Part shown: positions 1 through 8,558 of the stretch, piece after piece
How positions within the stretch are numbered: position 1 is the first letter of the stretch
How the letters are laid out: every line of letters starts with the position of its first letter
Assembly (NCBI RefSeq): GCF_000974765.1
Contig: NZ_BBWU01000019.1
Coordinates: 1 to 64,000 of the forward strand
DNA: 64,000 bases
Reading direction: 5' to 3'
Source: Sphingomonas changbaiensis NBRC 104936
Lineage (GTDB): Bacteria; Pseudomonadota; Alphaproteobacteria; Sphingomonadales; Sphingomonadaceae
Position numbers and translations under genes: made by a program
The notes under the pieces: generated by a model
The model's input: the letters and a program-made list of their open reading frames with translations, nothing else
Told to the model about the DNA's origin: nothing
The model's database searches: none

Positions 1-26
1 GACAGGCTCCGGGCCCCCTCACCCCG

Positions 27-69
27 CTCGCGCTTCGCGCGAGTCGCCCTCTCCCCGCAGGGGAGAGGG
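27..69. repeat. Double-hairpin palindromic repeat after uvrC
   Basis: Two adjacent perfect inverted repeats are visible. Arms CTCGCGC/GCGCGAG (27-33 and 37-43) enclose a 3-base loop, and arms CCCTCTCCCC/GGGGAGAGGG (47-56 and 60-69) enclose GCA. The second lies 6 bases past the uvrC stop, so it could stop uvrC transcription, but no T-run follows it in the direction of uvrC transcription. The composition resembles dispersed repetitive extragenic elements common in high-GC proteobacteria. A dual role as repeat and terminator is an inference. Confidence 0.6.
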
Positions 70-75
70 GCTGCA

Positions 76-1998
76 TCACCGCGCATGATAGAAGTCGTAG
101 ATCTGTTGCGCGACCGAGCGCGACACCCCCGGCGCCTTTTGCAAATCCTCCAGGCTTGCCGACCGCACCGCCTTGGCCGTGCCGAAATGCATCAGCAGCG
201 CCTTTTTCCGCGCCGGTCCGATGCCCGGCACCTCGTCCAGCGAGCTGACGCCGATCGCCTTGGCGCGCTTCTGCCGGTGCGCGCCAATCGCGAAGCGGTG
301 CGCCTCGTCGCGCAGCCGCTGAAGGTAGAACAGCACCGGCGAGTTGACCGGTAGCGTCAGCTCGCGGCCGTCCATCAGGTGAAACACCTCCCGCCCCTCG
401 CGGCCGTGATGCGGCCCTTTGGCGACGCCGACCAGCGCGACGTCCTCGACTCCGATTTCCTCCAGCGACTGCATCGCGGCATTGAGCTGGCCCCGCCCGC
501 CGTCGATCAGCACCAGGTCCGGCCAGTCGCCGCCCTCGCGGTCCGGGTCCTCGCTCTTGGCGCGGGCGAAGCGGCGCTCGAACACTTCGCGCATCATCGC
601 GAAATCGTCGCCAGGGGCCGTCTCCGGCCGCTTGATGTTGAACTTGCGATAGCTGTTCTTGCGGAACCCCTCGGGCCCCGCGACGACCATCGCGCCCAGC
701 GCATTGGTGCCCATGATATGGCTGTTGTCGAACACCTCGATCCGATCCGGCGGCCCGTCCAGCTCGAACAGGTCGGCGAGCTCGCGCAATATCTTCGCCT
801 GCGTCGTGCTTTCGGCCATGCGGCGTTCGAGCGCTTCCTCGGCATTGCGCTTGGCCTGCTCGATCAGCCGCCGCCGGTCGCCGCGCTGCGGCTGGGAGAT
901 CGTCACCCGCCCCTTGGCCTGCTCGGCCAACGCCTCGGCGATCAGCGCGCCCTCGGCCAGCTCGCGGTCGAGCAGGATCGTGCGCGGCGGCGGCACTTCC
1001 TCGTAGAATTGCATCAGGAAGCTCGCGAACACCTCGTCCTCGCTCAAGTCCTCCGTGTGCGACGGGAAGAAGCTGCGATGCCCCCAATTCTGGCCGCCGC
1101 GGATGAAGAAGCCCTGGATGCCCATCGTCCCGGCCTTGCAGGCGAGCGCGAAGATATCGGCGTCGCCCACGCCTTCCGCGTTGATCGCCTGGCTGCCCTG
1201 GATAAAGGTCAGCGCCTTCAGCCGGTCCCGGTAGACGGCGGCCAGCTCGAAATCCATAGCTTCCGCGGCCTTCTGCATCGCCGCGCCCAGCTTGGCCTGC
1301 ACCTGGGTCGATTTGCCCGCCAGGAACGCCTTGGCGTCACCGACCAGCTCGGCATAGCCGGCTTCGTCGATCCGGCCGACGCACGGCGCCGAGCAGCGCT
1401 TGATCTGATAAAGCAGGCAGGGCCGCGAGCGGTTGGCGAAGAAGCTGTCGGAGCAGGAGCGGAGCAGGAACAATTTTTGCAGCGCATTCAGCGTCCGCGT
1501 CACCGATCCGGCGCTGGCGAACGGCCCGTAATAATTGCCTTTGATCTTCTGCGCCCCGCGATGCTTCTGCACGCGCGGGAAGGCATGATCGGCCCGCAGC
1601 AGGATGTAGGGAAAGCTTTTGTCGTCGCGCAGCAGCACATTGTACGGCGGGCGATAGCGCTTGATCAGCTGCGCCTCGAGCAGCAGCGCCTCCGCTTCGT
1701 TGTTGGTCGTGACAATCGTCATCGACCGCGTCTGCGCGACCATCCGCTGCAGCCGCTTCGACAGCCGCGCGACCTGGGTATAGTTGGTGACCCGGTTCCG
1801 GAGCGCCCGCGCCTTGCCGACATACAGCACGTCGCCCCGCGCATCGTGCATCCGATAGACGCCGGGCCGCACCGGCAGCGTCTTCAGCACGTTGCGGATC
1901 ACCGCGACGCCCTGCTCCAGGTCCGGCGCATCGGCGCCGCGGACCGAATAGGTCGCGGTTTCCTCGTTGAATCGATCGGGGCTTTGCGGACGGGACAT
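76..1998 (-). CDS. uvrC: UvrABC excinuclease subunit C
   Basis: Nucleotide-excision-repair endonuclease that makes the 3' and 5' incisions around a lesion held by UvrB. The 640-residue length fits the family. The GIY-YIG nuclease domain is at about residues 42-120 (GVYRM and LYVGKARALRNR visible). A cysteine-rich stretch (CLLYQIKRCSAPCVG) lies near residue 200, a UVR domain that contacts UvrB near 237-265, the RNase H-like C-terminal nuclease in the 400-560 region, and tandem helix-hairpin-helix DNA-binding motifs (VPGIGPARKKALL, APGVSRSVAQQI) at the C-terminus. It diverges from the plus-strand SDR gene across a short gap. Identity is secure; the start at MSRPQSP is plausible but not proven. 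Confidence 0.97.
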   Translation of the reverse strand: MSRPQSPDRFNEETATYSVRGADAPDLEQGVAVIRNVLKTLPVRPGVYRMHDARGDVLYVGKARALRNRVTNYTQVARLSKRLQRMVAQTRSMTIVTTNNEAEALLLEAQLIKRYRPPYNVLLRDDKSFPYILLRADHAFPRVQKHRGAQKIKGNYYGPFASAGSVTRTLNALQKLFLLRSCSDSFFANRSRPCLLYQIKRCSAPCVGRIDEAGYAELVGDAKAFLAGKSTQVQAKLGAAMQKAAEAMDFELAAVYRDRLKALTFIQGSQAINAEGVGDADIFALACKAGTMGIQGFFIRGGQNWGHRSFFPSHTEDLSEDEVFASFLMQFYEEVPPPRTILLDRELAEGALIAEALAEQAKGRVTISQPQRGDRRRLIEQAKRNAEEALERRMAESTTQAKILRELADLFELDGPPDRIEVFDNSHIMGTNALGAMVVAGPEGFRKNSYRKFNIKRPETAPGDDFAMMREVFERRFARAKSEDPDREGGDWPDLVLIDGGRGQLNAAMQSLEEIGVEDVALVGVAKGPHHGREGREVFHLMDGRELTLPVNSPVLFYLQRLRDEAHRFAIGAHRQKRAKAIGVSSLDEVPGIGPARKKALLMHFGTAKAVRSASLEDLQKAPGVSRSVAQQIYDFYHAR

Positions 1999-2055
1999 CG
2001 GGTGCCAGAGTTAGGCATTACCACGATAAGCGGCAACGATGATGGAGGGGGCATC

Positions 2056-2775
2056 ATGCGGATCATGGGGAAGACCGCGCTGGTTACGGGCGGCACCGAC
2101 GGAATCGGGCTGGAAGTCGCGCGCCAGCTGAAGCAGCGCGGCGCGATCGTCGCGGTGTGCGGCCGCGATGCCGGCCGGCTCGCTTCTGCAAAGGATGCCG
2201 GTTTCCAGGCGATCGAAGCGGACCTCTCGACCCAGGCCGGATGCGACCGCGTCGTCGATGAGCTGAGCGGCGTCCCGCTCGACATCCTCGTCAACAATGC
2301 CGGCACGAGCGGCCCGTCGGATTTGCTCGGCGATTTCGACCTCGAACAGACCGACCGCGCGATCTTCCTGAACCTGAACGCGCCGATGCACCTGATCGCG
2401 GCGTTCCTGCCGGCCATGCGCGAGCGGCCGGAGGCGGCGATCGTCAACGTGACCTCGGGCCTGGCGATCGCGCCGCGCGGCGCCGGCCCGGTCTATTGCG
2501 CGACCAAGGCCGGGCTGCGCAGCTTCACCCAGACGCTGCGATATCAGCTGAGGAACACGCGGATCACCGTCACCGAGGCGCTGCCGCCGGTGGTCGAGAC
2601 GCGGATGACCGAGCAGAACCGGCATAAGAAAATGTCCGCGCCCGATTGCGCGGCGGCGATCGTCAAGGCGATCGAGACCGGCCAGGAGCAAGCCTATATC
2701 GGCGCAACGAAGTTGCTGCGTGCCGTCAGCGAAGTGTCCCCCGCCCTCGCCCGGCGGATCATGATCAAATACTGA
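2056..2775 (+). CDS. Short-chain dehydrogenase/reductase (SDR)
   Basis: NAD(P)-dependent oxidoreductase of the classical SDR fold, 239 residues. The cofactor motif TGGTDGIG is at residues 11-18, LVNNAG near 79-83, catalytic Ser134 in NVTSG, and Tyr147/Lys151 in VYCATK. The ATG was chosen because GGAGGGGGC sits just upstream; the open frame extends far 5' only because it runs antisense to uvrC. The closest family resemblance is to DltE-like SDRs, but the substrate cannot be read from the sequence. Its stop codon abuts the ATG of the CoA-transferase gene, so it heads a three-gene unit with that gene and the acyl-CoA dehydrogenase. Confidence 0.88.
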   Translation: MRIMGKTALVTGGTDGIGLEVARQLKQRGAIVAVCGRDAGRLASAKDAGFQAIEADLSTQAGCDRVVDELSGVPLDILVNNAGTSGPSDLLGDFDLEQTDRAIFLNLNAPMHLIAAFLPAMRERPEAAIVNVTSGLAIAPRGAGPVYCATKAGLRSFTQTLRYQLRNTRITVTEALPPVVETRMTEQNRHKKMSAPDCAAAIVKAIETGQEQAYIGATKLLRAVSEVSPALARRIMIKY

Positions 2776-3975
2776 ATGTACCCGCTTCTCTCCGGCCTCT
2801 CCGTCGTCGAAGCCTCCTCGTTCGTCGCCGCGCCGACGGCCGGGCTGTACCTGGCGCAGATGGGCGCGGAGGTGATCCGGGTCGATCAGGTCGGCGGCGG
2901 GCCGGACTTCCGGCGCTGGCCGCAGGCGCCGAACGGGGCCAGCCTTTATTGGGAAAATCTGAACCGCGCGAAGGAGTCGGTCGCACTGGACCTCGGCCGG
3001 CCGGAAGGGCGCGAATTGCTCCAGGCCCTCGCCGCCGCCGCTGGGCAGCTTCTGACCAACTTCCCCGCTGACGGTTTCCTTGCCCACGACGCGCTCGCCG
3101 CTCGCCGCGCCGATTTGATCACCGTTCGCGTGATGGGGACGGCCGATGGCGGGCCGGCGCTCGACTATACGGTCAATGCAGCCATCGGCCTGCCGCAGCT
3201 CACCGGCCCCGCGGCGCTGGGCGACGCGCCGGTCAATCATGTTCTCCCCGCCTGGGACCTGCTGACGGGCGCCTATGCTGCCTTTTCGATGCTTGCCGCG
3301 ATCCGGCACCGCGACGCGACGGGCAAGGGCGGCGAAATCCGCGTGCCGCTGCAGGACGTCGCGACCGGCAGCGTCGCCAATCTCGGCATGATCGCCGAAG
3401 CGCTGACCACCGGAGCGAACCGTCCGCGGCTGGGCAACGATGTGTTCGGCGCCTTCGGCCGGGATTTCACCACGGCCGACGGCAAGCGGTTGATGCTGAT
3501 GGCGATCACGCCCCGGCAGTGGAACGGGCTCGTCGCGGTTCTGAACATCGACGCGGAAGTATCTCGAATCGAAGCGGAACGCGGCGTCAGCTTTGCGCGG
3601 GACGAAGGCGTCCGCTTCCAGCATCGCGACGCGCTATTCCCGCTGGTCGAACGGGCCGTCGCCGCCCGCCACGCGGACGAACTTGTGCCGGAGCTGGAAC
3701 GCCAGGGCTGCTGCTACGGCGCCTATCGCACTACGCTGGAGGCGGCCCGCGACCCCGCGCTGGTCGGCGACAATCCGATGTTCGGCGCCACCGACAATCC
3801 GAGCGGCCTCGCCTATCCCGCTGCCGGCGCGTTCGCCACCCTTCCCGCCCAGGCGCGAGAGGCGCCGCGCGCCGCGCCCAGGCTCGGCGCAGACACGGAC
3901 CGGGTGCTCGCCGAACGGCTCGGCTTCTCCTCGGCCGAAATCGGACGCCTGCACGACACAGGCGTGATCGGATGA
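2776..3975 (+). CDS. Type III CoA-transferase, mesaconyl-CoA C1:C4 transferase-like
   Basis: CaiB/BaiF family protein of 399 residues. The N-terminal block ([20 protein letters not shown], then [11 protein letters not shown] and [10 protein letters not shown]) and [16 protein letters not shown] are typical of the family. Asp161 in PAWDLLTG is the likely nucleophile that forms the aspartyl-CoA anhydride. From memory, the N-terminal pattern is closest to 2-methylfumaryl-CoA isomerase (Mct), which moves CoA between C1 and C4 of mesaconate. The downstream gene resembles methylsuccinyl-CoA dehydrogenase, whose product is the Mct substrate, which supports that reading. It starts directly after the SDR stop and overlaps the next gene by 4 bases (ATGA). 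Family is certain; the specific reaction is inferred. Confidence 0.85.
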   Translation: MYPLLSGLSVVEASSFVAAPTAGLYLAQMGAEVIRVDQVGGGPDFRRWPQAPNGASLYWENLNRAKESVALDLGRPEGRELLQALAAAAGQLLTNFPADGFLAHDALAARRADLITVRVMGTADGGPALDYTVNAAIGLPQLTGPAALGDAPVNHVLPAWDLLTGAYAAFSMLAAIRHRDATGKGGEIRVPLQDVATGSVANLGMIAEALTTGANRPRLGNDVFGAFGRDFTTADGKRLMLMAITPRQWNGLVAVLNIDAEVSRIEAERGVSFARDEGVRFQHRDALFPLVERAVAARHADELVPELERQGCCYGAYRTTLEAARDPALVGDNPMFGATDNPSGLAYPAAGAFATLPAQAREAPRAAPRLGADTDRVLAERLGFSSAEIGRLHDTGVIG

Positions 3976-5561
3976 TCGCGGAGCTGGAAGACGCGCTCGC
4001 CGCCGCACGCGACTATGCCGGGCGCGCACGGGCAGCCGTGGCGCACCGGGTCGCCGCTTCGTCGCTCGATGCCGAGCAGCGCGCTACGCACGGCTATGCC
4101 TGGATCGAAACCAGTGTCGAAGCGCTCGCCGCGCTGCTCGATTGGGCTCACGCGCTCCAGAGCCGAGATGCCCTCGGCACCGGCGAACAGCTCCTGCTTC
4201 GGATCGCGTTCGGCGAAACGCTCGCCCAGCTCGCCGGCGGACTGCCGATGGGGCAGAACGAGATCGTCCGTCCGTCCGACCTCGGCCTCGATACGGGCCC
4301 CCATCACCCGCTCGCCACGGCCGGCAATACCGCCGAGACCCGCGCCGCCCTGATCGCGCATCTGCGCAGCGGCGGCGGCATCGACGACGCGCTCGGCGAC
4401 GCAACGCTCGACGCGATCCGCGATCAGTTCCGGCGCTTCACCGACGATCGCATCCTGCCGCACGCGCATGGCTGGCATCTCGCCAACGCATTGATCCCGG
4501 ATCAGACGATCGAAGAACTCGCCGCGCTCGGCACGTTCGGGATCTGCATTCCCGAACGCTTTGGCGGCCTGGGCTTAAGCAAGCTCGTCATGTGCGTGGT
4601 GACAGAAGAGCTGAGCCGCGGCTGGATCGGCGCCGGCTCGCTCGGCACCCGCTCCGAAATCGCCGGCGAGCTGATCCTTTCGGGCGGCACCGAGGCGCAG
4701 CAAGCGCACTGGCTGCCGCTGATCGCGAGCGGCGACGTGTTGCCCACCGCCGTCTTCACCGAGCCCGACACCGGCTCCGACCTGGCGAGCCTCGCCACGC
4801 GCGCAGTGCGAACACCGGACGGCTGGACGATCCATGGCGCCAAGACCTGGATCACGCACGCCGCCCGCTCGGACCTGATGACTTTGCTCGCCCGCACCCG
4901 GCCGGATGTGCCCGGCTATGGCGGCCTGTCGATGCTGCTGGTGCCGAAACCACGCGGTACGGACGCTGATCCCTTCCCCGCGCCCGGAATGGCGGGCAGC
5001 GAGATCGAGGTGCTCGGCTATCGCGGCATGCGCGAATATGCGCTCTCGTTCGACGGCATGACGGCGCCCGCGGATGCACTGCTGGGCGGCCAGGAAGGCC
5101 AGGGTTTCAAGCAGCTGATGCGCACCTTCGAAGGCGCGCGCATCCAGACCGCCGCGCGCGCCGTCGGCGTCGCCCGCCGCGCGTTCGAGCTTGGCTGGGC
5201 GTACGCCAACGATCGCAAGCAGTTCGGCCGCCCGATCCTCGACTTCCCGCGCGTCGCCGACAAGCTCGCGATGATGCTGGCCGAGATCGTCACCGCGCGT
5301 GAGCTCACCTACCGCGCCGCCCGCGCGAAGGATTTGGGGCGCCGCTGCGATATCGAGGCGGGCATGGCCAAGCTCCTCGCCGCGCGCACTGCCTGGGCGA
5401 ATGCCGACGCCGCGCTCCAGATTCACGGCGGCAACGGCTATGCGCTGGAGTTCGAGATCAGCCGCATCCTCTGCGACGCGCGCATCCTCAACATCTTCGA
5501 AGGGGCGGCGGAAATTCAGGCGCAAGTGATCGCGCGCGGGAAGCTCAGCCAGGCCGAGTGA
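3972..5561 (+). CDS. mcd: Acyl-CoA dehydrogenase, methylsuccinyl-CoA dehydrogenase-like
   Basis: FAD flavoenzyme of 529 residues. The C-terminal 380 residues are a standard acyl-CoA dehydrogenase ([60 protein letters not shown]). An extra N-terminal 150 residues carry [17 protein letters not shown] and [18 protein letters not shown]. That extension is characteristic of (2S)-methylsuccinyl-CoA dehydrogenase, which makes mesaconyl-C1-CoA in the ethylmalonyl-CoA pathway. The ATG overlaps the CoA-transferase stop, implying translational coupling. No crotonyl-CoA carboxylase/reductase or ethylmalonyl-CoA mutase is in the window, so full pathway membership is unproven. A relative acting on another branched acyl-CoA remains possible. 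Confidence 0.8.
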   Translation: MIAELEDALAAARDYAGRARAAVAHRVAASSLDAEQRATHGYAWIETSVEALAALLDWAHALQSRDALGTGEQLLLRIAFGETLAQLAGGLPMGQNEIVRPSDLGLDTGPHHPLATAGNTAETRAALIAHLRSGGGIDDALGDATLDAIRDQFRRFTDDRILPHAHGWHLANALIPDQTIEELAALGTFGICIPERFGGLGLSKLVMCVVTEELSRGWIGAGSLGTRSEIAGELILSGGTEAQQAHWLPLIASGDVLPTAVFTEPDTGSDLASLATRAVRTPDGWTIHGAKTWITHAARSDLMTLLARTRPDVPGYGGLSMLLVPKPRGTDADPFPAPGMAGSEIEVLGYRGMREYALSFDGMTAPADALLGGQEGQGFKQLMRTFEGARIQTAARAVGVARRAFELGWAYANDRKQFGRPILDFPRVADKLAMMLAEIVTARELTYRAARAKDLGRRCDIEAGMAKLLAARTAWANADAALQIHGGNGYALEFEISRILCDARILNIFEGAAEIQAQVIARGKLSQAE

Positions 5562-5605
5562 ATTGCGCTGTCCTACACCGCATTCGAGGCGTTAAGCTGC
5601 TCGCT

Positions 5606-5627
5606 CCGCCGAGTCATGCCTCGGCGG
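5606..5627 (+). terminator. Hairpin after the acyl-CoA dehydrogenase gene
   Basis: Perfect 8-bp stem CCGCCGAG/CTCGGCGG with a 6-base loop, about 45 bases past the stop, followed by CGGCTCTTT. The short T-run makes it a plausible but weak intrinsic terminator for the SDR/CoA-transferase/dehydrogenase unit. Confidence 0.45.
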
Positions 5628-5791
5628 CGGCTCTTTGACCCTGTTCAGACTTGCGGCTCAAACATGGGGGAAGGGAAATTTTCCTGATTCCATGTAAAAG
5701 TCGTCCATGTTGCCCAGCCCGAGCGAGGCATCGCGCCTCTGGAATGCGCGCGGCCGCTGCCTATTTCGGTAGCGGGACCGTACGAAACAGG

Positions 5792-6064
5792 ATGTCAGCG
5801 ATGGCAGGCGGATGGGCGCCCGATGGGGCGGTGCAGGATCAGATCGACGACACGGTGAAGGACGCCGTGCTTGGCGCCCGCGCGCGCATTCCGGCCGGCG
5901 AAGGCACCGAATATTGCGAAGATTGCGGCGATCGGATTCCGGAGCCGCGCCGGCGTGCTCTGCCGGGCACGCGAACCTGCGTCCCGTGCCAATCGGCGCG
6001 CGACGCGGCGGTGGTGCGCGGCGGCATCAATCGGCGCGGCAGCAAGGACAGCCAGCTCCGCTGA
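5792..6064 (+). CDS. DksA/TraR-type C4 zinc-finger protein
   Basis: Small 90-residue protein with the C4 zinc finger of the DksA/TraR family: Cys42 and Cys45 in YCEDCGDRIP, Cys63 and Cys66 in RTCVPCQ, with the conserved RRALPG between them. The N-terminal part is a short helix-forming segment rather than the long coiled coil of DksA itself, so it resembles YbiI/TraR-size members that act in the RNA polymerase secondary channel. The first ATG (MSAMAGG) follows ACAGG; a second ATG three codons on is also possible. Its 3' end converges on, and is overlapped antisense by, the neighbouring PEP-CTERM reading frame. Confidence 0.85.
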   Translation: MSAMAGGWAPDGAVQDQIDDTVKDAVLGARARIPAGEGTEYCEDCGDRIPEPRRRALPGTRTCVPCQSARDAAVVRGGINRRGSKDSQLR

Positions 6065-6570
6065 GCCGCGGTCCGCCGGCGGCGCCGGCACTGCGCGCCC
6101 GCCAGACCCAACCCGGCGATCATCAATGCCCATGTTGCCGGCTCGGGCACCGCGCTGACCAGCGTGATGGCGCTGTCGAAATGGCTGAGCGCGAGCGGCG
6201 TCAGCGACACGCCGATGCTGATCTCGAGCGGATGATTGTCGAACGTCGGGCTCTGGGACCAGGCGAAGCTGCCCACGACGCCATTGCTGAGCCCGGCGAG
6301 CGTAAGCGTCTGCCCCGCGGCATGCAGCGTGCAGCGCGCGCCGACATGAACGCCGCAGCCATAGCGGGTGCCGCCGTTCAGATTGAAGAAGACAAGCGCC
6401 GACTCAAATTTCTCGCTCCTGGACTTAAAGGTAAAATCGTAGAGCGCGCTATCCCGACCGAACGGCCGTTCGGTCGGCAGGTGGATGAAGATGGTCTTCG
6501 CCTGCGCCGCGGACGCGCCAAGGCTCACGCTCGCAAACGCGATCGCAAGAGGCACGACGAAACCGCGCAT
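5839..6570 (-). CDS. PEP-CTERM sorting domain protein with abnormal 3' extension
   Basis: Secreted protein with an N-terminal signal peptide (MRGFVVPLAIAFASVSLGASAAQA). A beta-rich middle contains a cysteine pair near residues 72-80. A PEP-CTERM sorting signal occupies residues 140-170: VPEPATWALM, a hydrophobic helix, then five arginines. Such proteins are handled by the EpsH/XrtA exosortase system and normally end a few residues after the arginines. Here the frame stays open for about 73 more residues, antisense to the whole distal part of the DksA-like gene. The extra tail (arginine- and serine-rich, no motif) is probably not a conserved domain. The stop may have been lost, or a frameshift may exist near 6060. 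Function of the mature part is unknown. Confidence 0.7.
   Translation of the reverse strand: MRGFVVPLAIAFASVSLGASAAQAKTIFIHLPTERPFGRDSALYDFTFKSRSEKFESALVFFNLNGGTRYGCGVHVGARCTLHAAGQTLTLAGLSNGVVGSFAWSQSPTFDNHPLEISIGVSLTPLALSHFDSAITLVSAVPEPATWALMIAGLGLAGAQCRRRRRTAAQRSWLSLLPRRLMPPRTTAASRADWHGTQVRVPGRARRRGSGIRSPQSSQYSVPSPAGMRARAPSTASFTVSSI
6454..6477. promoter_or_regulatory. Perfect 24-bp palindrome, TetR-operator-like
   Basis: The left half is CCGACCGAACGG and the right half is its exact reverse complement. It lies about 95-115 bases inside the PEP-CTERM coding region (encoding LPTERPFGRD), just after the signal peptide. ACCGAACGG...CCGTTCGGT is the style of site bound by TetR-family dimers. Because it is inside a coding sequence, a regulatory role is only a suggestion. 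Confidence 0.35.
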
Positions 6571-6744
6571 TCAATCACCCCCAATGCTTCCGGTGCGCCC
6601 CGAACGACGGTCGCCTTATTGCGGCGACTCGCAAAATCTATTCGTAGAATGAGCTTATGAGTGGACATAGTAAAGCGCGCAGAAACCATGCCGTGACCCG
6701 TCCTGGGACACGCTATAGTTAATGGATGCTATTGTCGCCGCTCT

Positions 6745-7410
6745 TTAAACATGGCGCAAGAAATCGAGCGAGTTCTCCGCTTCTGCTTCGATCCTGATCT
6801 TGCCAAGCGTGCGATTCCAATAGCTTTCGGAACCATGACTCATGCGAAGCGCATGAAGGCGGGCGGTGAACCGGTGCAGCGGAAACTCCCGGGCAATCCC
6901 AATCGCACCGTGCACCGCATGGGCGATGGCCGTGATCGTTGGCGCCGCGCTGCTTGCGACGCTCTTGGCGGCTGCGGCCTCGACGAGCGGAGGCTCCAGT
7001 CCATGTGCGCAGCCCGACTGGGCGGCGATGCGGGTCAGCACCACTTGCTCGGCCATCACCGCGAGCTGTTGCTGGATCGCCTGGAACCCGCCGATCGGCT
7101 TGCCGAACTGGCGTCGCGTGTTTGCATGCTCCAGGCTCATCTCGAGCAGGCGCTCGCCGATGCCCGCCATCTCCGCCGCAGCCATGACCGCCAGCAACGA
7201 ACGCGACGGCGCCGCGACCGCCCGCACGGCCATCGTCTCCGCAACCGGCGCGTCGACAGCGCGTGCGCCGAGCGCGCGCAACAGGGGTTCGACCTCGCTC
7301 AGCGGCAGCTCCCGCAGCGCGTCGAGATATCCGGCCCCGTCCAGCGCGGGCATCAGCGCATCGCCGGCGTTCGCGTCGAGCAGCCGTTCGAATGCGGCGC
7401 GCAATTCCAT
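6745..7410 (-). CDS. Half-length acyl-CoA dehydrogenase subunit
   Basis: 221 residues that correspond only to the C-terminal helical part of an acyl-CoA dehydrogenase. It carries SLLAVMAAAEMAGIGERLLE, the FAD-dimer motif EHANTRRQFGKPIGGFQAIQ, and the HAVHGAIGIAREFPLHR segment. The N-terminal helical and beta domains (about 150 residues) are missing. Its ATG overlaps the stop of the 382-residue partner (TGATG). Overlapping unequal pairs of this sort are known from steroid- and side-chain-degrading heteromeric acyl-CoA dehydrogenases, where active sites form between two different chains. I infer that it is the second subunit of such a complex rather than a decayed gene, because the frame is intact. 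Substrate is unknown. Confidence 0.8.
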   Translation of the reverse strand: MELRAAFERLLDANAGDALMPALDGAGYLDALRELPLSEVEPLLRALGARAVDAPVAETMAVRAVAAPSRSLLAVMAAAEMAGIGERLLEMSLEHANTRRQFGKPIGGFQAIQQQLAVMAEQVVLTRIAAQSGCAHGLEPPLVEAAAAKSVASSAAPTITAIAHAVHGAIGIAREFPLHRFTARLHALRMSHGSESYWNRTLGKIRIEAEAENSLDFLRHV

Positions 7411-8558
7411 CAGCGCAGCCCCAGGCCGCGGGCGATGATGCCGCGCAGGATCTCGCGCGTGCCGCCGCGCAGCGAATAGGCCGGCGCCAGCGCCAGCGCG
7501 TCGATCAGCGCCGCCCTTAGCTGCGGCGCGACCGCTTCATCCGGATGACCGCCGAGATCGTCGGCGATGGCGGCCGGGATTGCCTGCTCGAAACTTGTGC
7601 CCAGATCCTTGACCAACGACGCTTCGACCACCGGTTGCTCGCCCGCCGCGAGCCGGGCGGTGACGGCGATGGACAGGGCCCGCAAGGCCGAGAGCTGCGC
7701 CATGAAGCCGCCGACCCGCTCGGTCCGCACTTCATCGGCGCCGGCCTGTTTCAGGTGCCCGATCCAGCTGTCGAGCAGCACTGCGCTCGACCAGATGCGC
7801 TCGGGGCCGCTGCGCTCGAACGCAAGCTCGGCATTCACTTGCGCCCAGCCCGCGCCTTCCTCGCCCAGCAGCGCGTCCGCCGCCAGCTCGACGCCGTCGA
7901 AGAACAGCTCGTTGAAATCGCGGTGGCCGGTCGCGTCCTCGATCCCGCGGATCGTGACGCCCGGCGCCTTCAGGTCGACGATGAATTGCGACAGCCCCCG
8001 GTGACGGTCGGCCGCAGTGCCGGAGGTCCGCACCAGCGCGATCGCATAGTCGCAGAGGTGCGCGGCCGTGGTCCAGATCTTCTGGCCCGTCAGTCGCCAG
8101 CCGGTCTCGGTCCGCTCCGCGCCGGTCCGCACCGATGCGAGGTCAGAGCCCGCCTCCGGCTCGCTCATGCCGATGCAGAAGAACAATTCGCCCCGGCAGA
8201 TGCGCGGCAGGTAGGATCGCTTCTGCGCTTCGGTGCCGAACGTCAGGATGACGAGCGCGCTCTGCCGGTCGGCGATCCAGTGAAGCCCGACCGACGCGCC
8301 CGCCGCCAGCAGTTCCTCGACCACGACATAGCGCGCGAACGGTCCCCGCCCGGCGCCGCCATAGTCGACGGGAAGCGTCAGCCCGAGCAATCCCGCCGCG
8401 CCCAGAGCCCGGCTGAAATCGGCATCGATCCCCATCCAGGATCGCACCCGCTCCGTCACCGGGCGGTGCAGCACATGCTCGGCGATCAGCGCGCGCACCT
8501 TGCCCCGCAGCGCCTCGTCCTCCGCCGGAATGCGGGTGAGCTGAAGCGCGTCGAACAT
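7410..8558 (-). CDS. Acyl-CoA dehydrogenase, large subunit of a putative heteromer
   Basis: 382-residue FAD-dependent dehydrogenase introducing an alpha,beta double bond into an acyl-CoA. The N-terminal helical domain, the middle-domain signature GMSEPEAGSDLASVRT, KIWTTAAHLCDYAI and the C-terminal RGGTREILRGIIARGLGLR are visible. The C-terminal domain is less typical than that of the neighbouring 221-residue chain, and the RQFG dimer/FAD motif is absent here but present there, which supports complementation between the two. It lies between the crotonase gene (directly abutting) and the half-length subunit (1-base overlap), so all three are probably one transcript. Confidence 0.88.
   Translation of the reverse strand: MFDALQLTRIPAEDEALRGKVRALIAEHVLHRPVTERVRSWMGIDADFSRALGAAGLLGLTLPVDYGGAGRGPFARYVVVEELLAAGASVGLHWIADRQSALVILTFGTEAQKRSYLPRICRGELFFCIGMSEPEAGSDLASVRTGAERTETGWRLTGQKIWTTAAHLCDYAIALVRTSGTAADRHRGLSQFIVDLKAPGVTIRGIEDATGHRDFNELFFDGVELAADALLGEEGAGWAQVNAELAFERSGPERIWSSAVLLDSWIGHLKQAGADEVRTERVGGFMAQLSALRALSIAVTARLAAGEQPVVEASLVKDLGTSFEQAIPAAIADDLGGHPDEAVAPQLRAALIDALALAPAYSLRGGTREILRGIIARGLGLR

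Noticed and set aside
379-2053. Long plus-strand open frame opposite uvrC, in frame with the SDR gene
   Set aside because: Antisense shadow of uvrC caused by high G+C; the SDR signature and ribosome site begin only at 2056.
6745-7410. Short acyl-CoA dehydrogenase as a pseudogene
   Set aside because: Frame is intact, coupled to its partner, and retains the FAD/dimer motif missing from the partner, so a subunit role is more likely.
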